NCBI RefSeq assembly: GCF_015864955.1
Contig: NZ_JADYWE010000001.1
Span: 310,001 to 374,000, forward strand
DNA length: 64,000 nt
Direction: 5' to 3'
From: Salinibacterium sp. NK8237
GTDB taxonomy: Bacteria > Actinomycetota > Actinomycetes > Actinomycetales > Microbacteriaceae
The position numbers were made by a program, and so were the translations under genes. Shown here one piece after another: positions 1 through 13,473 of this stretch. The notes under the pieces were generated by a model. The model was not told where the DNA came from. It saw nothing but the letters and a program-made list of their open reading frames with translations, and did not search any database. Every line of letters starts with the position of its first letter. The stretch's first letter is position 1.

Positions 1-3616
<3,616 letters not shown>

Positions 3617-3720
3617 GCCGTACCGTCCTCACGTATTACTGGTGCGGAGAGGGACTTCTATGGCCCAAAGAAAATCAGTGCCTGATTCAGGCCTGAGGGG
3701 GTGTGGCCGCTTGTGGCGGA

Positions 3721-4779
3721 CTATTTCGAATCTACGACAGGAGCGGACTCCTCCGCAGCGCTGACGACAATGTCATGCTCGGAATATCTCTCATCGGAGT
3801 TTACAACACCATCCGCGCTCCAGGCGTGACCGTCCACGTAGGCGGTCTTTTCGCGGCCGACATGACGACGCGACTGAACGATGTACAGCACGATGCCGAG
3901 GGCGACGGTGAGGATGGCTCCCCAGACGTTGACGCGCAGACCGAAGTAGACCTCGCTCGGATCGATGCGGATGGATTCGAACCACGAGCGACCGACGCCG
4001 TACCAAATCATGTACAACGCCCAGACCTTGCCCCACTGCAGGCGGACGGGGCCGACGGCGGTGAATACCGGAACGGTGAGCCCAAGTACGTGCTTCTTCA
4101 CGAAACCATATTGGCGTTCCATGGTGAGCAGGAACACGATTCCTACAACGTTCCAGATCATTTCGTAGAGGAACGTCGGGTGGAATAGCGTGTCGACGGG
4201 CAAGCCAACAGGTATCGCTGAGTTGCCGGCATCGATCTCAAGGCCCCACGGCAATGCCGTTGGCTGCCCGAACAGTTCTTGATTGAAGTAGTTGCCGAGG
4301 CGGCCGATTGCCTGCGCGAGCAGAATCGCGGGGGCGAGAGCATCCGCGAAGCTCCAGAATCGGATGCCTGTCAGGCGCGTACCGATGTAAGCACCAACGG
4401 CGCCACCGATCAGGGAACCGAAGATCGCGTTGCCACCATTCCAAATGCGAATGATTTCCCACGGGTCTGCGCCCTCGTAGAAGTAATCGCCCGGGTGGGT
4501 GAACACGTGGTACAGACGCGCGCCAACAAGACCGAGCGGAACCGCCCAGATGATGATGTCGATGACGATGCCTGGCTCGGCACCGTGGCGCGTCAATCGA
4601 CGCGACGTGAGCCAAGTCGCCGCAATGATGCCAATCAAAATGCAGATCGCGTACGTGTGAATCACGACCGTGCTGCCGAAGTTGAGGCCTAAGTTGCTCA
4701 ACCACTGACCAAAGGGAAGGGTAACGAGCGTCGCCCATGAATCAGGCGGACTGGGAATGCTCAATGGCACTAGTGACAA
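3721..4779 (-). CDS. lgt: Prolipoprotein diacylglyceryl transferase
   Basis: Transfers diacylglycerol from phosphatidylglycerol to the lipobox cysteine of prolipoproteins in the cytoplasmic membrane. The protein has 352 residues and about seven membrane segments. The family signature GRLGNYFNQELFGQPT is at residues 159-174, with GARLYHVF near 86-93 and HPTFLYE further on. The hydrophilic tail after the last helix (about 50 residues) is longer than in E. coli, as is common in actinobacteria. TTG 4779 is chosen because AAAGG lies 8 bases upstream; the next candidate, GTG 4770, would be too far from it. It follows trpA by 24 bases, the usual actinobacterial trpA-lgt order. The 104 bases after it hold only two weak short stems, so read-through into gltB is possible. 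Confidence 0.96.
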   Translation of the reverse strand: MSLVPLSIPSPPDSWATLVTLPFGQWLSNLGLNFGSTVVIHTYAICILIGIIAATWLTSRRLTRHGAEPGIVIDIIIWAVPLGLVGARLYHVFTHPGDYFYEGADPWEIIRIWNGGNAIFGSLIGGAVGAYIGTRLTGIRFWSFADALAPAILLAQAIGRLGNYFNQELFGQPTALPWGLEIDAGNSAIPVGLPVDTLFHPTFLYEMIWNVVGIVFLLTMERQYGFVKKHVLGLTVPVFTAVGPVRLQWGKVWALYMIWYGVGRSWFESIRIDPSEVYFGLRVNVWGAILTVALGIVLYIVQSRRHVGREKTAYVDGHAWSADGVVNSDERYSEHDIVVSAAEESAPVVDSK

Positions 4780-4803
4780 AACGGTGACCTTTCTGAACTG
4801 CGA

Positions 4804-5586
4804 CTAAGCAAGAGTACCGGTCGAAAGCGACGCAGCCGTTTTCGCGACCGCATCCACCCCACCGGAAGACAGTGCACTAACAAAAACGGACCCCACAATG
4901 GCGCCATCCGCGTAAGTAAGAACTTCGCGCACCTGTTCGGGAGTAGAGATACCAAGGCCGACACAAGCGCTCGTGGAACCCGCTGCCCGCAGGCGTGAAA
5001 CGAGCGTTTTGGCAGCGGTATCAACGTCGGAACGAGCTCCAGTGATGCCCATGGTTGAAACCGCATAGACAAAGCCGGTGCTGGCCTCAACAGCTCGAAC
5101 GAGTCGCTCATCGCTGGAGGACGGAGCGGCCAAGAAGATGCGGTCAAGACCGGTGCGCTCGGAGGCGGCAATCCACTCGGTGGCTTCATCGCTCACAAGG
5201 TCAGGCGTAATGATTCCCGCCCCTCCAGCAGCCTTGAGTTCGTCAGCAAAGCGATCCACGCCGTACTGCATGATCGGGTTCCAGTAGCTCATCAGGACCA
5301 CCGGAGTCGAGACTCGAGAAGTAATCTCCGCAACCGCGTCAAACCCGTCTTGCAGCCGGAAGCCGTTGGAGAGCGCAAGCTGCGTGGCCTTCTGAATAGC
5401 CGGGCCATCCATAACGGGGTCTGAGTACGGCAGGCCGAGCTCGATTACATCAACACCGTTCTCTGCGAGGGCGACTGCCGCTTCAATACTCTCAGCAACA
5501 GTGGGAAAACCGACGGGCAAATAGCCAATGAGCGCTCCCGCACGGTCACGATTGGCTTGGGTGATCGCTTCTTCTACCGCGCTCAT
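4804..5586 (-). CDS. trpA: Tryptophan synthase alpha chain
   Basis: Cleaves indole-3-glycerol phosphate to indole and glyceraldehyde 3-phosphate; the indole is channelled to TrpB. The 260-residue TIM barrel has the signature [18 protein letters not shown], with catalytic Glu49 and Asp60 at the same numbers as in the Salmonella enzyme. The C-terminal phosphate-binding region includes [10 protein letters not shown] and GAIVGSVFV. The ATG overlaps the trpB stop by four bases (ATGA), so translation is probably coupled. Length and motifs are normal for the family. Confidence 0.98.
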   Translation of the reverse strand: MSAVEEAITQANRDRAGALIGYLPVGFPTVAESIEAAVALAENGVDVIELGLPYSDPVMDGPAIQKATQLALSNGFRLQDGFDAVAEITSRVSTPVVLMSYWNPIMQYGVDRFADELKAAGGAGIITPDLVSDEATEWIAASERTGLDRIFLAAPSSSDERLVRAVEASTGFVYAVSTMGITGARSDVDTAAKTLVSRLRAAGSTSACVGLGISTPEQVREVLTYADGAIVGSVFVSALSSGGVDAVAKTAASLSTGTLA

Positions 5587-6842
5587 GCCTTCTCCCCCGT
5601 TGGGTTTTGAACATCGGCAGCCTTCTTATCGTCTGCTACCGCTTTCTCAGCGGAATCAAGCAGATCGAAATATTCGGCGGCAGTTTCCATGTCTTTGTCG
5701 CCGCGACCGCTGAGATTCACGAGGATGACTGAATCTGGGCCAAGTTTCTTGCCAAGCTTGATCGCTCCAGCGAGGGCGTGAGCAGACTCGATCGCGGGGA
5801 TGATGCCCTCGGTGCGGCTCAGGAGGCGCAGTGCCTCCATCGCTTCAGCATCGGTAATTGGCTCATAAGTAACTCGACCAATGTCTTTTAGCCAAGAATG
5901 TTCTGGGCCCACTCCGGGGTAATCAAGGCCTGCCGAAATCGAATGAGACTCAATCGTTTGGCCCTCCGCGTCTTGAAGCATGTAGCTGCGCGCACCGTGG
6001 AGAACACCTGGACGGCCGCGAGTGAGCGTCGCCGCGTGACGTTCTGTCAGATGCCCCTCCCCCGCAGCTTCGTAGCCATAGAGCGCAACATCGGGGTCGT
6101 CGAGGAACGCGTGGAAGATGCCCATGGCATTGCTGCCACCACCGACGCACGCCACGACGGCATCCGGCAGTGCGCCCGTCAGCTTGATGACTTGCTCACG
6201 AGCTTCGTCACCGATGACACGGTGGAAGTCGCGAACCATGACGGGGAAGGGATGCGGGCCAGCAACAGTGCCCATGAGGTAGTGGCTGTCATCGACATTG
6301 GCAACCCAATCGCGCAGACCCTCGTTGATCGCATCCTTGAGTGTGCGAGACCCTGCGGTAACCGGAACAACCTCGGCACCGAGCAGGCGCATGCGGGCAA
6401 CATTGAGCGCTTGGCGCTCGGTGTCGACCTCGCCCATGTACACAATGCACGACATCCCGAACAGCGCAGCAGCCGTCGCTGTCGCCACGCCGTGTTGACC
6501 GGCGCCGGTCTCCGCAATAAGGCGAGTCTTGCCTAGGCGACGGGCAAGCAAGGCCTGACCGAGCACATTATTGATCTTGTGTGAGCCTGTGTGGTTAAGG
6601 TCTTCACGCTTGAGGATGATGCGGGCCCCGCCCGCGTGCTCCGCGAATCGAGGGACCTCGGTGATGATCGACGGGCGACCGGTGTAGCTTGCGTGAAGTT
6701 CAGCAAGCTCAGCAGCAAACTCAGGGTCGTTCTTGGCGTCGTTATAGGCGGCATCCAACTCGTCGAGAGCAGCGATGAGCGACTCAGGAACGAATCGTCC
6801 ACCGAACTCACCGAAGTAGGGGCCTAGTTCATCTTTCAGCAT
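5583..6842 (-). CDS. trpB: Tryptophan synthase beta chain
   Basis: PLP enzyme joining indole and serine to tryptophan, working as an alpha2-beta2 complex with TrpA. The PLP lysine is Lys89 in HTGSHKINN, and the phosphate cradle is GGGSNAMG. The protein has 419 residues. The last 25 or so form a charged Lys/Ala tail beyond the usual end of the fold. The start ATG overlaps the trpC stop (TAATG) and the stop overlaps the trpA start, giving a tightly coupled trpC-trpB-trpA unit. Confidence 0.98.
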   Translation of the reverse strand: MLKDELGPYFGEFGGRFVPESLIAALDELDAAYNDAKNDPEFAAELAELHASYTGRPSIITEVPRFAEHAGGARIILKREDLNHTGSHKINNVLGQALLARRLGKTRLIAETGAGQHGVATATAAALFGMSCIVYMGEVDTERQALNVARMRLLGAEVVPVTAGSRTLKDAINEGLRDWVANVDDSHYLMGTVAGPHPFPVMVRDFHRVIGDEAREQVIKLTGALPDAVVACVGGGSNAMGIFHAFLDDPDVALYGYEAAGEGHLTERHAATLTRGRPGVLHGARSYMLQDAEGQTIESHSISAGLDYPGVGPEHSWLKDIGRVTYEPITDAEAMEALRLLSRTEGIIPAIESAHALAGAIKLGKKLGPDSVILVNLSGRGDKDMETAAEYFDLLDSAEKAVADDKKAADVQNPTGEKA

Positions 6843-7612
6843 TAGCAGTCCAAAAAGTCTTGCAACGTGGCGATCGGGTCGCCTGTGACGAGAGCCTCGC
6901 CGACAAGAACGACATCTGCGCCCGCGTTGCGATAGTGCGCGACATCAGCAGCAGTCTTGACTGCTGACTCAGCGATACGGATGACTCCGCTTGGGATCTG
7001 ATCGGCAAGCTCACCGAACAGATTCTGATCGAGTTCGAAGGTGCTCAAATTGCGCGCATTGACGCCGACAAGGCTGGCGCCAACATCGAGAGCACGAGAG
7101 ACCTCGTCTGCGGAGTGTGTTTCGACGAGGGGCGTCATGCCCAGTTCGACGATGAGGTCGTAAAGAGTGCGAAGTTTCTCTTGCTCAAGAGCGGCCACGA
7201 TCAGCAACACGAGGTCGGCACCTGCGGCACGCGCCTCAAACACTTGATAAGGCTCCGCGATGAAGTCTTTGCGAAGCACCGGAAGCCGCACGATCGACTT
7301 GACCGTCATGAGGTCTTCAAGAGAACCGCCAAAGCGGCGCTGTTCAGTCAGCACGCTGATCGCGCTCGCCCCACCGGTTTGATAGGACGTCGCGAGCGAT
7401 GCGGGATCACTGATCTCGGCCAAAGCTCCACGAGAGGGGCTAGACCTTTTGATTTCAGCGATGATGTGCACCTGCTCGCGAGGAGACAATGCCTCCAGCG
7501 CATCTAGCGCAGGAAGCGCATCAGCAGCGGCACGCTCTACATCAGCAAGACTGACGGATTCACGACGGACGGCGGCATCTTCGAGCGCGCCGTCAACTAA
7601 GTCGGAGAGCAC
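6842..7612 (-). CDS. trpC: Indole-3-glycerol phosphate synthase
   Basis: Fourth step of tryptophan synthesis: ring closure and decarboxylation of the carboxyphenylamino-deoxyribulose phosphate to indole-3-glycerol phosphate. The conserved [13 protein letters not shown] motif places the catalytic lysine at residue 55. The C-terminal phosphate-binding part includes [14 protein letters not shown] 7612 is preferred over the open-frame start at 7663: it follows the upstream stop by one base and gives 256 residues, the normal length, instead of 51 bases of overlap. This is a single-function TrpC; no TrpF domain is fused, and no trpF, trpD or trpG lies in the window. Confidence 0.96.
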   Translation of the reverse strand: MLSDLVDGALEDAAVRRESVSLADVERAAADALPALDALEALSPREQVHIIAEIKRSSPSRGALAEISDPASLATSYQTGGASAISVLTEQRRFGGSLEDLMTVKSIVRLPVLRKDFIAEPYQVFEARAAGADLVLLIVAALEQEKLRTLYDLIVELGMTPLVETHSADEVSRALDVGASLVGVNARNLSTFELDQNLFGELADQIPSGVIRIAESAVKTAADVAHYRNAGADVVLVGEALVTGDPIATLQDFLDC

Positions 7613-7613
7613 T

Positions 7614-7844
7614 CTAGCTGTGAGGCTTGGGGGTGAGCTTGTCGCCACCCACGCCATAGCCAAGCTTCTTCAGCACCTGACCGACAATGAGGCCAACGAC
7701 GACTAGTCCAGCCGACGCGTACACCAGCCACTCGATGGTGAACCAAAAAGCGAGCGTTCCGATCGTGAACGCGACCAACATGATCACTACAGCGGTCCAT
7801 GCCGCCGGGGAATTTCCGTGGCCGGGGTCAGTATCAGTACTCAT
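7614..7844 (-). CDS. HGxxPAAW-motif small membrane protein
   Basis: A 76-residue protein with the motif HGNSPAAW at residues 9-16, followed by two close membrane helices (about 17-36 and 40-58) and a basic tail. The motif defines an actinobacterial family found beside trp genes; its function is unknown. ATG 7844 is chosen over the longer frame because GGAG lies five bases upstream and the motif then sits near the N-terminus, as in the family. It lies between the trp-associated membrane protein and trpC, one base before the trpC GTG, so it belongs to the trp transcript. A role in tryptophan transport or in membrane tethering is only a guess from position. Confidence 0.88.
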   Translation of the reverse strand: MSTDTDPGHGNSPAAWTAVVIMLVAFTIGTLAFWFTIEWLVYASAGLVVVGLIVGQVLKKLGYGVGGDKLTPKPHS

Positions 7845-7904
7845 CAGGCTCCATTCTTTGCTGATCCTAAATTGTAGCGGGAGTAACCCGCTTAGCGTTG
7901 CCAA

Positions 7905-8474
7905 TCAGCTCTCAGTTGGGTCTATTCCTCGACTTTGAGCGTCCCACTGCGATGCAGGATCATCGGCAACAACAGCGGTAGCTCGGTCGTACTTCTTGGT
8001 CGCGGTCGGCCAGTGACGCGCAGAAACAGCCGCTGCGACACCGACCAGGATCACTAACGCCCCGGACGCAAGCGCTGTGTACGACCACGCTGTGCCCTGA
8101 ACAGCGACAACGAGCGATCGAATCGAATCTGTGCCGCTGATTCCCGTCGCCTCAGTAATCAACTCGGATGCCGCCAGAACCGGGTCAGCTAGTGTGGCTT
8201 GACTTACCGCCACGATGATCACTCCCACGATTGCGGCGATGATCCCGAGCACGCGGCGCAGGAGTACAGAAGCAATGCCGAGCGCTGCGACGAGAGCGAA
8301 AACTGACAGCGCTAGAGCGGCGAGTGCGCCAGCGGCGTCGCTACCCAAAACCTCGATGCTTACGTCATCCTGAAGCGTGATCGTGAACCACCGCTGGGTC
8401 CATGTCAGCATCACGATGGCGCCGAGCAGCACAAGGCCACCAAGCACAATCGAACGTGAGCGCTTCAACATCAT
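7905..8474 (-). CDS. Trp-biosynthesis-associated membrane protein (TIGR02234 type)
   Basis: A 189-residue protein with four predicted membrane segments (about 10-28, 48-68, 73-93 and 133-153), short loops and a polar C-terminus. Its features and position directly after trpE match the actinobacterial family TIGR02234, whose function is unknown. The N-terminal part has a typical WTQRWFT stretch after the first helix. The start overlaps the trpE stop by four bases, so it is translationally coupled to the first enzyme of the pathway. Family assignment is from pattern recall, not a search. Confidence 0.85.
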   Translation of the reverse strand: MMLKRSRSIVLGGLVLLGAIVMLTWTQRWFTITLQDDVSIEVLGSDAAGALAALALSVFALVAALGIASVLLRRVLGIIAAIVGVIIVAVSQATLADPVLAASELITEATGISGTDSIRSLVVAVQGTAWSYTALASGALVILVGVAAAVSARHWPTATKKYDRATAVVADDPASQWDAQSRGIDPTES

Positions 8475-9997
8475 GAGCTGAGGTGAGTCATCGCATTGGC
8501 AACCGCAACAGCCCGAAGCGGGGCTGCAGCCTTGTTCTGGGCCTCTTGGTGCTCGGCGTCGGGGTCAGAATCGGCCACAAGACCAGCTCCGGCTTGAACG
8601 CGAGCCATGCCATCCACGATCGTGACCGTGCGAATTGCGATGGCAAGATCGGCGTCACCGGCGAAGTCGAAGTAACCGACGACTCCCCCATATACCCCGC
8701 GCTGTGCGGGCTCGAGCTCGTCGATGATCTCCAGCGCGCGCGGCTTGGGTGCGCCCGAGAGGGTGCCTGCAGGAAAAGTTGCTCGGAACACATCGACCGC
8801 GGATGCACCGGGCCTCAGGTCGCCTTCTACTGACGACACGAGGTGCATGATGTGACTAAAGCGTTCGACCTGCATGAACTCAGTAACAGCGACGGTGCCG
8901 GGGGTGCAGACCTTGAGGAGATCATTGCGCGCCAGGTCTACGAGCATCAGATGTTCAGCGCGCTCTTTGGTGTCTGCGAGTAGATCCTCGGCAAGCTGAA
9001 GATCGTGTTCTGTGTCCGCGCCACGTGGTCGAGAGCCAGCAATCGGATGCATGTGCACCCGCTGCTGCGAGACTTTGACGAGTGCCTCTGGGCTTGCACC
9101 CACAATCGAGTACGGCCGACCATCGGTGTCAACCAGCGACAGCAGATACATGTACGGCGACGGATTGAGCGTTCGCAAGACACGGTAAACATCGAGCGGC
9201 GTTGCCGAGACCTCATGATCAAAGCGTTGCGAAATCACGACCTGGAAGACATCGCCGTCGCGGATAAACTCCTTCGACTTCTCGATCGCCAAGGCGTATT
9301 CTGCCGGCGTGGAGCGCGAAGTCGGATCCGGATCGATCTCGATATCTACATCAGCGAGGAAGGCATCCGTGGGTTGAGCGAGGCCAGACTGAATCAGGTC
9401 GAGGCGGGACTGGGTCTCAGCCCACATCTCCTCGAGATCTTGATGCCCATCGTTCAGTGCGGTCGAGATGAGCATGACGGTGCCGAACCGGTGATCGAGC
9501 ACCACGAGGTCAGAGACAAAACTCAGTGCCTGACTCGGGACATCGAAGTCGGCGGGCGGCGCATCAGGAAGACTTTCCAGCTCGCGAACAGCCTCCCAGC
9601 CGATGAACCCCACCAGACCACCGGTCAGAGGAGGGTGGCCCTCAACGCGCGGCGTTTTCCAGCGCTCGTTCAGATGCGCGAGTGCTTCGAGCGGAGCCGT
9701 CGGGCAATCGTCGCCAAGGATACGCTCGCGCGGCATCCCGTAGTCAATCCACTCAACACCGTGCTCGTGCTCAGTGAGAACGCCGAAACTGGCGACCCCC
9801 ACGAAAGAAAAACGGGACCAAATTCCGCCCTGCCCTGCTGACTCAAGCAAGAACGTTCCGGGGTTTGCTTTCGCGAGCTTGCGATAGACACCGACCGGAG
9901 TTTCACCGTCGGCAAAAAGCTGACGGATAACGGGCACAACCCGATGACCACCAGCAACCAGCGACTCAAATTCATCGCGACTCGTCGTGCTATTCAT
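8471..9997 (-). CDS. trpE: Anthranilate synthase component I
   Basis: Converts chorismate and ammonia to anthranilate; the glutaminase partner TrpG is not in the window. The 508-residue protein has the N-terminal regulatory motif LLESAGQ near residue 50, where feedback tryptophan binds in this family. It also has the chorismate-binding C-terminal core with [22 protein letters not shown] and [12 protein letters not shown]. The start overlaps the hisI stop by eight bases, joining the his and trp genes into one transcript. No leader peptide with tandem Trp codons or attenuator is possible here, because there is no intergenic space. Confidence 0.98.
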   Translation of the reverse strand: MNSTTSRDEFESLVAGGHRVVPVIRQLFADGETPVGVYRKLAKANPGTFLLESAGQGGIWSRFSFVGVASFGVLTEHEHGVEWIDYGMPRERILGDDCPTAPLEALAHLNERWKTPRVEGHPPLTGGLVGFIGWEAVRELESLPDAPPADFDVPSQALSFVSDLVVLDHRFGTVMLISTALNDGHQDLEEMWAETQSRLDLIQSGLAQPTDAFLADVDIEIDPDPTSRSTPAEYALAIEKSKEFIRDGDVFQVVISQRFDHEVSATPLDVYRVLRTLNPSPYMYLLSLVDTDGRPYSIVGASPEALVKVSQQRVHMHPIAGSRPRGADTEHDLQLAEDLLADTKERAEHLMLVDLARNDLLKVCTPGTVAVTEFMQVERFSHIMHLVSSVEGDLRPGASAVDVFRATFPAGTLSGAPKPRALEIIDELEPAQRGVYGGVVGYFDFAGDADLAIAIRTVTIVDGMARVQAGAGLVADSDPDAEHQEAQNKAAAPLRAVAVANAMTHLSS

Positions 9998-10367
9998 CGG
10001 AGAACCCTTGGTGCGGCAGGAGCGGATCTACTTCGAAGCACGAGTGCGCGCCGGTGTGGCAGGCCGGACCGACCTGCTCGACACCGACCAAGAGTGCGTC
10101 GCGGTCGCAGTCGAGGGCTGCGGTACGGACGTATTGGCGGTTTCCGCTCGTGTCGCCCTTGCGCCACAGCTCTTGACGGCTACGGCTATAAAACGTCACG
10201 CGACCCCCGGTGAGCGTGCGGGTCAGCGCCTCCGCGTTCATGTAACCGAGCATGAGCACCTCTTTGGTGTCCCACTGCTGAATGATCGCTGGCAACAAAC
10301 CATCGGCGGCGAATTGTGCGCGTTCAAGCACATCGCTGACGGTCTCCAGAGTGAGTTCATCGCTCAT
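9990..10367 (-). CDS. hisI: Phosphoribosyl-AMP cyclohydrolase
   Basis: Third step of histidine synthesis, opening the purine ring of PR-AMP; a zinc enzyme. The 125-residue protein shows [16 protein letters not shown] and the metal-binding stretch [13 protein letters not shown] followed by [12 protein letters not shown]. It is a stand-alone HisI without a HisE domain; HisE is encoded separately at about 12.0 kb. The ATG overlaps the hisF stop by four bases. Confidence 0.97.
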   Translation of the reverse strand: MSDELTLETVSDVLERAQFAADGLLPAIIQQWDTKEVLMLGYMNAEALTRTLTGGRVTFYSRSRQELWRKGDTSGNRQYVRTAALDCDRDALLVGVEQVGPACHTGAHSCFEVDPLLPHQGFSDE

Positions 10368-11116
10368 CGTGTAACCAATCCATGACTGTTGAGTGAAGCT
10401 TTAACATCTGCCACCGTCAACTGGCGACTGTGAAAAACGGATGCTGCGAGCACAGCATCAGCGCCGGCATCGATCGCCGGCGCGAAGTGTTCGACTCTGC
10501 CCGCTCCGCCACTGGCGATGACCGGGACTGTCGCAAACTCGCTGATCGCGGAGACGAGTTCGAGGTCAAAGCCCTCTTTCGTGCCATCTGCGTCGATGGA
10601 ATTGACGAGCAACTCGCCCGCTCCGCGCTCCATGGCCTCGCGAGCCCATTCGAGCGCATCACGGTCTGTCTCGGTGCGACCACCGTGCGTGGTTACGATC
10701 CAGCCGTCACCACGGCGTTTGATGTCGAGACTCAGCACGAGGACCTGCGCACCGAAACGGTGGGCAATGTCGTCAATCAACTGCGGCCGGGCAAGAGCTG
10801 CGCTGTTAACTCCGACCTTGTCTGCGCCGTGGGCAAGGAGTTTGGAGACATCGTCTGGCTCACGCACTCCCCCGCCGACAGTCAGAGGGATAAAGATTTG
10901 CTCGGCGGCGGAGCGCACGACTTCGTACATCGTCGCGCGACCTTCAACCGTGGCTGTCACGTCGAGAAACGTCACTTCATCGGCGCCCTGCTCGTAGTAC
11001 AGCCGAGCGAGAGAAACTGGATCGCCCGCGTCTCGCAAGTCTTTGAAGTTGACGCCTTTGACGACGCGACCGTCGGCGACATCGAGGCAGGGAATGACCC
11101 GAACTGCGACCGCCAC
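10364..11116 (-). CDS. hisF: Imidazole glycerol phosphate synthase subunit HisF
   Basis: Cyclase subunit of IGP synthase; takes ammonia from HisH (not in this window) and converts PRFAR to IGP and AICAR. The (beta/alpha)8 barrel begins [17 protein letters not shown] with the catalytic Asp at about residue 12. Later motifs are LTVGGGV and [11 protein letters not shown] 11116 gives 250 residues, the normal length. It follows the hisG stop by one base and has AGGA seven bases upstream, whereas the longest open frame would add 38 residues inside hisG. Confidence 0.96.
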   Translation of the reverse strand: MAVAVRVIPCLDVADGRVVKGVNFKDLRDAGDPVSLARLYYEQGADEVTFLDVTATVEGRATMYEVVRSAAEQIFIPLTVGGGVREPDDVSKLLAHGADKVGVNSAALARPQLIDDIAHRFGAQVLVLSLDIKRRGDGWIVTTHGGRTETDRDALEWAREAMERGAGELLVNSIDADGTKEGFDLELVSAISEFATVPVIASGGAGRVEHFAPAIDAGADAVLAASVFHSRQLTVADVKASLNSHGLVTR

Positions 11117-11117
11117 T

Positions 11118-11957
11118 TTAGATCCTCGCTGCGTGAATCGCGCTGACCAAGATCGCGCGCGCCCCAACCGCGTGAAGCTCGTCCATGACCTGATTGGTAT
11201 CGACGCGACGCACCATTGAGCGCACCGCAACCCACGCAGGGTCTTGGAGCGGCGAAACGGTTGGACTCTCGATACCGGGCGTTACCTTTGTTGCGGCCTC
11301 GAGGAGCGCAACCGGAACGTCATAGTCGATGAGTACGTATTGGCGAGCGACAAGCACGCCCTGGAGGCGACGCTGGAGTGTCGCGCTGCCGTCAACTTCG
11401 TTGCCTGAACTAATCAATACAGCGGTTGAATCGAGGATGACGGGGCCGAAGATTTCGAGACCCTGTGCCCGCAGCGTCGAACCTGTCGACACAACGTCGG
11501 CCACAGCATCCGCAACTCCGAGTCGGATGGCTGACTCAACAGCGCCATCAAGACTGACGAGCTCGGCTGTCACGCCGTGACGCTCAAGGAAGGCTCCCAC
11601 GAGGCCGGCATAGCTGGTGGCAACGCGAACTCCGTTGAGGTCGGAAAGCTCGGTGAAGCGACCAGGCTCACCCGCGAAACGGAAGGTGGAATCGCCAAAG
11701 TTGAGGCTGGCGATCTCTGTCGCGGTGGATCCGGAATCCAACAGGAGGTCTCGGCCGGTAATTCCTACGTCTAGGGCTCCAGAGCCCACGTAGGTCGCGA
11801 TATCGCGTGGGCGAAGGTAGAAAAATTCGACGCCGTTGCGTTCATCGCGCACATTGAGTGCACGCGGGTCGCGACGGCCAACGTAGCCCGCTTCGTAGAG
11901 CATTTCGGATGCGGTCTCGCTCAGTGAACCCTTATTGGGCACTGCAACTCTTAACAT
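11118..11957 (-). CDS. hisG: ATP phosphoribosyltransferase (long form)
   Basis: First and feedback-inhibited step of histidine synthesis: ATP plus PRPP to PR-ATP. The 279-residue length with a C-terminal ACT-like regulatory domain (about residues 205-279) marks the long HisG form, which needs no HisZ. The N-terminal [13 protein letters not shown] and the middle region [16 protein letters not shown] are typical. It follows hisE by 43 bases, as in corynebacteria and mycobacteria. Confidence 0.97.
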   Translation of the reverse strand: MLRVAVPNKGSLSETASEMLYEAGYVGRRDPRALNVRDERNGVEFFYLRPRDIATYVGSGALDVGITGRDLLLDSGSTATEIASLNFGDSTFRFAGEPGRFTELSDLNGVRVATSYAGLVGAFLERHGVTAELVSLDGAVESAIRLGVADAVADVVSTGSTLRAQGLEIFGPVILDSTAVLISSGNEVDGSATLQRRLQGVLVARQYVLIDYDVPVALLEAATKVTPGIESPTVSPLQDPAWVAVRSMVRRVDTNQVMDELHAVGARAILVSAIHAARI

Positions 11958-12000
11958 GTCAGCTCTCAGTCAATTGGTGCGAAAAGGGGGCGTCGAGGCG

Positions 12001-12264
12001 TTAGAGATGTCGCCAGACGTCCTCAGGGCTGAGCCCCTTGGCAACCATCAGAACCTGAAGGTGATAAATCAGTTGGGAGATTTCGTCCGCGGTTTCTTCG
12101 TCAGACTGGTACTCGGCTGCCATCCACACTTCGGCAGCTTCTTCTACGACCTTCTTGCCGATCGCATGCACGCCAGCATCCCAGAGGGCAACCGAACCAG
12201 AGTCGGCGGGGCGTTCCACCGCTTTGCGGCTGAGTTCAGCAAAAAGTGCATCAAAGTCTTTCAC
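12001..12264 (-). CDS. hisE: Phosphoribosyl-ATP pyrophosphatase
   Basis: Second step of histidine synthesis, PR-ATP to PR-AMP. The 87-residue all-alpha protein of the MazG-like type carries [17 protein letters not shown] and [10 protein letters not shown], which hold the acidic metal ligands. The start is GTG 12264 without a ribosome binding site. A TACCCT -10-like hexamer lies six bases before it, inside a large hairpin (12269-12299), so a leaderless mRNA is possible. It opens the hisE-G-F-I-trpE run. Confidence 0.95.
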   Translation of the reverse strand: MKDFDALFAELSRKAVERPADSGSVALWDAGVHAIGKKVVEEAAEVWMAAEYQSDEETADEISQLIYHLQVLMVAKGLSPEDVWRHL

Positions 12265-12268
12265 ACGT

Positions 12269-12299
12269 CAAGGGTACCGCCCCGGAGGGCGGTCCCTTG
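12269..12299 (-). terminator. Long GC-rich hairpin between the FKBP gene and hisE
   Basis: The arms 12269-12282 and 12287-12299 pair over 13 base pairs with one bulged base (12275) and a four-base loop. No run of T follows on the minus strand, as is common for actinobacterial terminators. It ends only five bases before the hisE GTG and contains the TACCCT hexamer that could serve as the hisE -10. It may end the FKBP transcript, act as an attenuator, or both. A second, weaker stem of 5 bp (12307-12322) lies just upstream. Confidence 0.6.
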
Positions 12300-12324
12300 C
12301 CGCATGACGACTAACGCGTCGTGA

Positions 12325-12699
12325 CTAGTTCGTGCCAAGCAGGTCGATGACGAAGGTCAACGTGCGGCCGGAAAGCTGATGCCCTCCGCCAGCAGGCCCG
12401 TACGCGAGGTGTGGCGGGCAGATGAGCTGGCGACGGCCGCCCACCTTCATGCCGGGAATTCCTTCTTGCCACCCGCTGATGAGCGCCATCAGCGGGAAGT
12501 TAATGGACTCGCCACGGCTCCACGAGGAGTCGAACTCTTCGAGGGTCTCAAAGTCAACGCCCAGATAGTGCACGTCAACGGTAGAACCAGCAGTTGCTTC
12601 TGCGCCGGTTCCCTCTTCAATGTCAATAATGACGAGTTCGGTGGGGGCATCGCCCGCGTAGAACTCGACCTCTGGCTTAGTTTTTCCTGAATCGGTCAT
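12325..12699 (-). CDS. FKBP-type peptidyl-prolyl cis-trans isomerase
   Basis: Single FKBP domain of 124 residues with no signal peptide, so cytoplasmic. Seen are the strand around VDVHYLGV (VHYxG pattern), FPLMALISGWQEGIPGMKVGG (the VIxGWxxGLxxMxVG pattern) and PPHLAYGPAGGG. The last replaces the usual PxxLAYGxxG, and the C-terminus is LTFVIDLLG. ATG 12699 is preferred to the TTG 12 bases upstream. Hairpins lie on both sides (12763-12788 and 12269-12299), so it is probably transcribed alone or with little read-through. Confidence 0.93.
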   Translation of the reverse strand: MTDSGKTKPEVEFYAGDAPTELVIIDIEEGTGAEATAGSTVDVHYLGVDFETLEEFDSSWSRGESINFPLMALISGWQEGIPGMKVGGRRQLICPPHLAYGPAGGGHQLSGRTLTFVIDLLGTN

Positions 12700-12762
12700 G
12701 CGACCAGTCAACCAGAAGAGCAGACAGAATCAGCGCTAGCGGATGCCCTGTATGCCGATGTT

Positions 12763-12788
12763 CGCTCTCGGCGGTGTGGACGAGAGCG
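12763..12788 (-). terminator. Hairpin after rpe, probable end of the pyrR-rpe transcript
   Basis: Perfect 8-bp inverted repeat (12763-12770 with 12781-12788) around a ten-base loop, starting ten bases after the rpe stop. There is no T-run, so this is a GC-type terminator candidate. It is the first clear hairpin after the 15 closely packed genes from pyrR to rpe. Confidence 0.5.
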
Positions 12789-12797
12789 CGCGGCTGG

Positions 12798-13460
12798 TTA
12801 GTGGCGGTGCGCGCTGGCGCGCTCACGGAGCTCAGAGACGCGCAACGAAGGATCATCTCCGCGATAGACCGAAGAACCCGCGACGAAAGTGTCAGCGCCG
12901 GCGGCGGCAGCAATCTCAATCGTGCGCTCATCAACACCGCCATCAACTTCGAGCCACACGTCGAGACCACGCTTGTCGACCAGCTCACGAAGCTGTCGCA
13001 GTTTCGGCATCGTCTCTTCCATAAAGCTTTGGCCACCAAAACCCGGTTCGACCGTCATCACGAGAACCTGGTCGAACTCCTCGAGCAGTTCGAGATACGG
13101 CTCGATTGCGGTGCCCGGCTTGACCGCGATGCCCGCTCGCGCACCCTTCGCGCGCAGCGTGCGGGCGAGAGCCACCGCATCCGCCGCCGCTTCGGCGTGG
13201 AAAGTAACGCCATACGCACCGAGATCGGCGTAGTCGGGGGCCCAGCGGTCGGGATCGGTGATCATCAAGTGCACATCGAGCGGAATCGGCGAGACCTGTT
13301 GAATACGCTCCGTCATCTGGAGACCGAATGTGAGGTTGGGCACGAAATGGTTGTCCATGATGTCGACGTGGACGAAATCCGCATTCGAAATCTTCGCGAT
13401 GTCGCGCTCAAGGTTGACGAAATCGGCGGCGAGAATACTGGGGCTAATGCGCACTGACAT
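12798..13460 (-). CDS. rpe: Ribulose-phosphate 3-epimerase
   Basis: Interconverts ribulose 5-phosphate and xylulose 5-phosphate in the pentose phosphate pathway. The 220-residue TIM barrel shows ISPSILAADF at the N-terminus, VHVDIMDNHFVPN (first metal and acid residues), DVHLMI, VMTVEPGFGGQ and WLEVDGGV with the second catalytic Asp. ATG 13460 has no clear ribosome binding site. TAGGCT lies exactly six bases upstream, so it may also have a leaderless start in addition to read-through from rsmB, 13 bases away. Confidence 0.97.
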   Translation of the reverse strand: MSVRISPSILAADFVNLERDIAKISNADFVHVDIMDNHFVPNLTFGLQMTERIQQVSPIPLDVHLMITDPDRWAPDYADLGAYGVTFHAEAAADAVALARTLRAKGARAGIAVKPGTAIEPYLELLEEFDQVLVMTVEPGFGGQSFMEETMPKLRQLRELVDKRGLDVWLEVDGGVDERTIEIAAAAGADTFVAGSSVYRGDDPSLRVSELRERASAHRH

Positions 13461-13473
13461 ACCGAGAGCCTAT

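Noticed and set aside
3617..3720. Intrinsic terminator between lgt and gltB
   Set aside because: Only two stems of four to five base pairs are seen and the T-rich stretch starts five bases after the second; too weak to call.
3973..3983. tRNA T-loop-like GGTTCGAATCC on the minus strand
   Set aside because: It lies inside lgt in frame and no acceptor or anticodon stem can be built around it.
9990..9997. Trp attenuator before trpE
   Set aside because: trpE overlaps hisI, leaving no leader peptide or terminator space.
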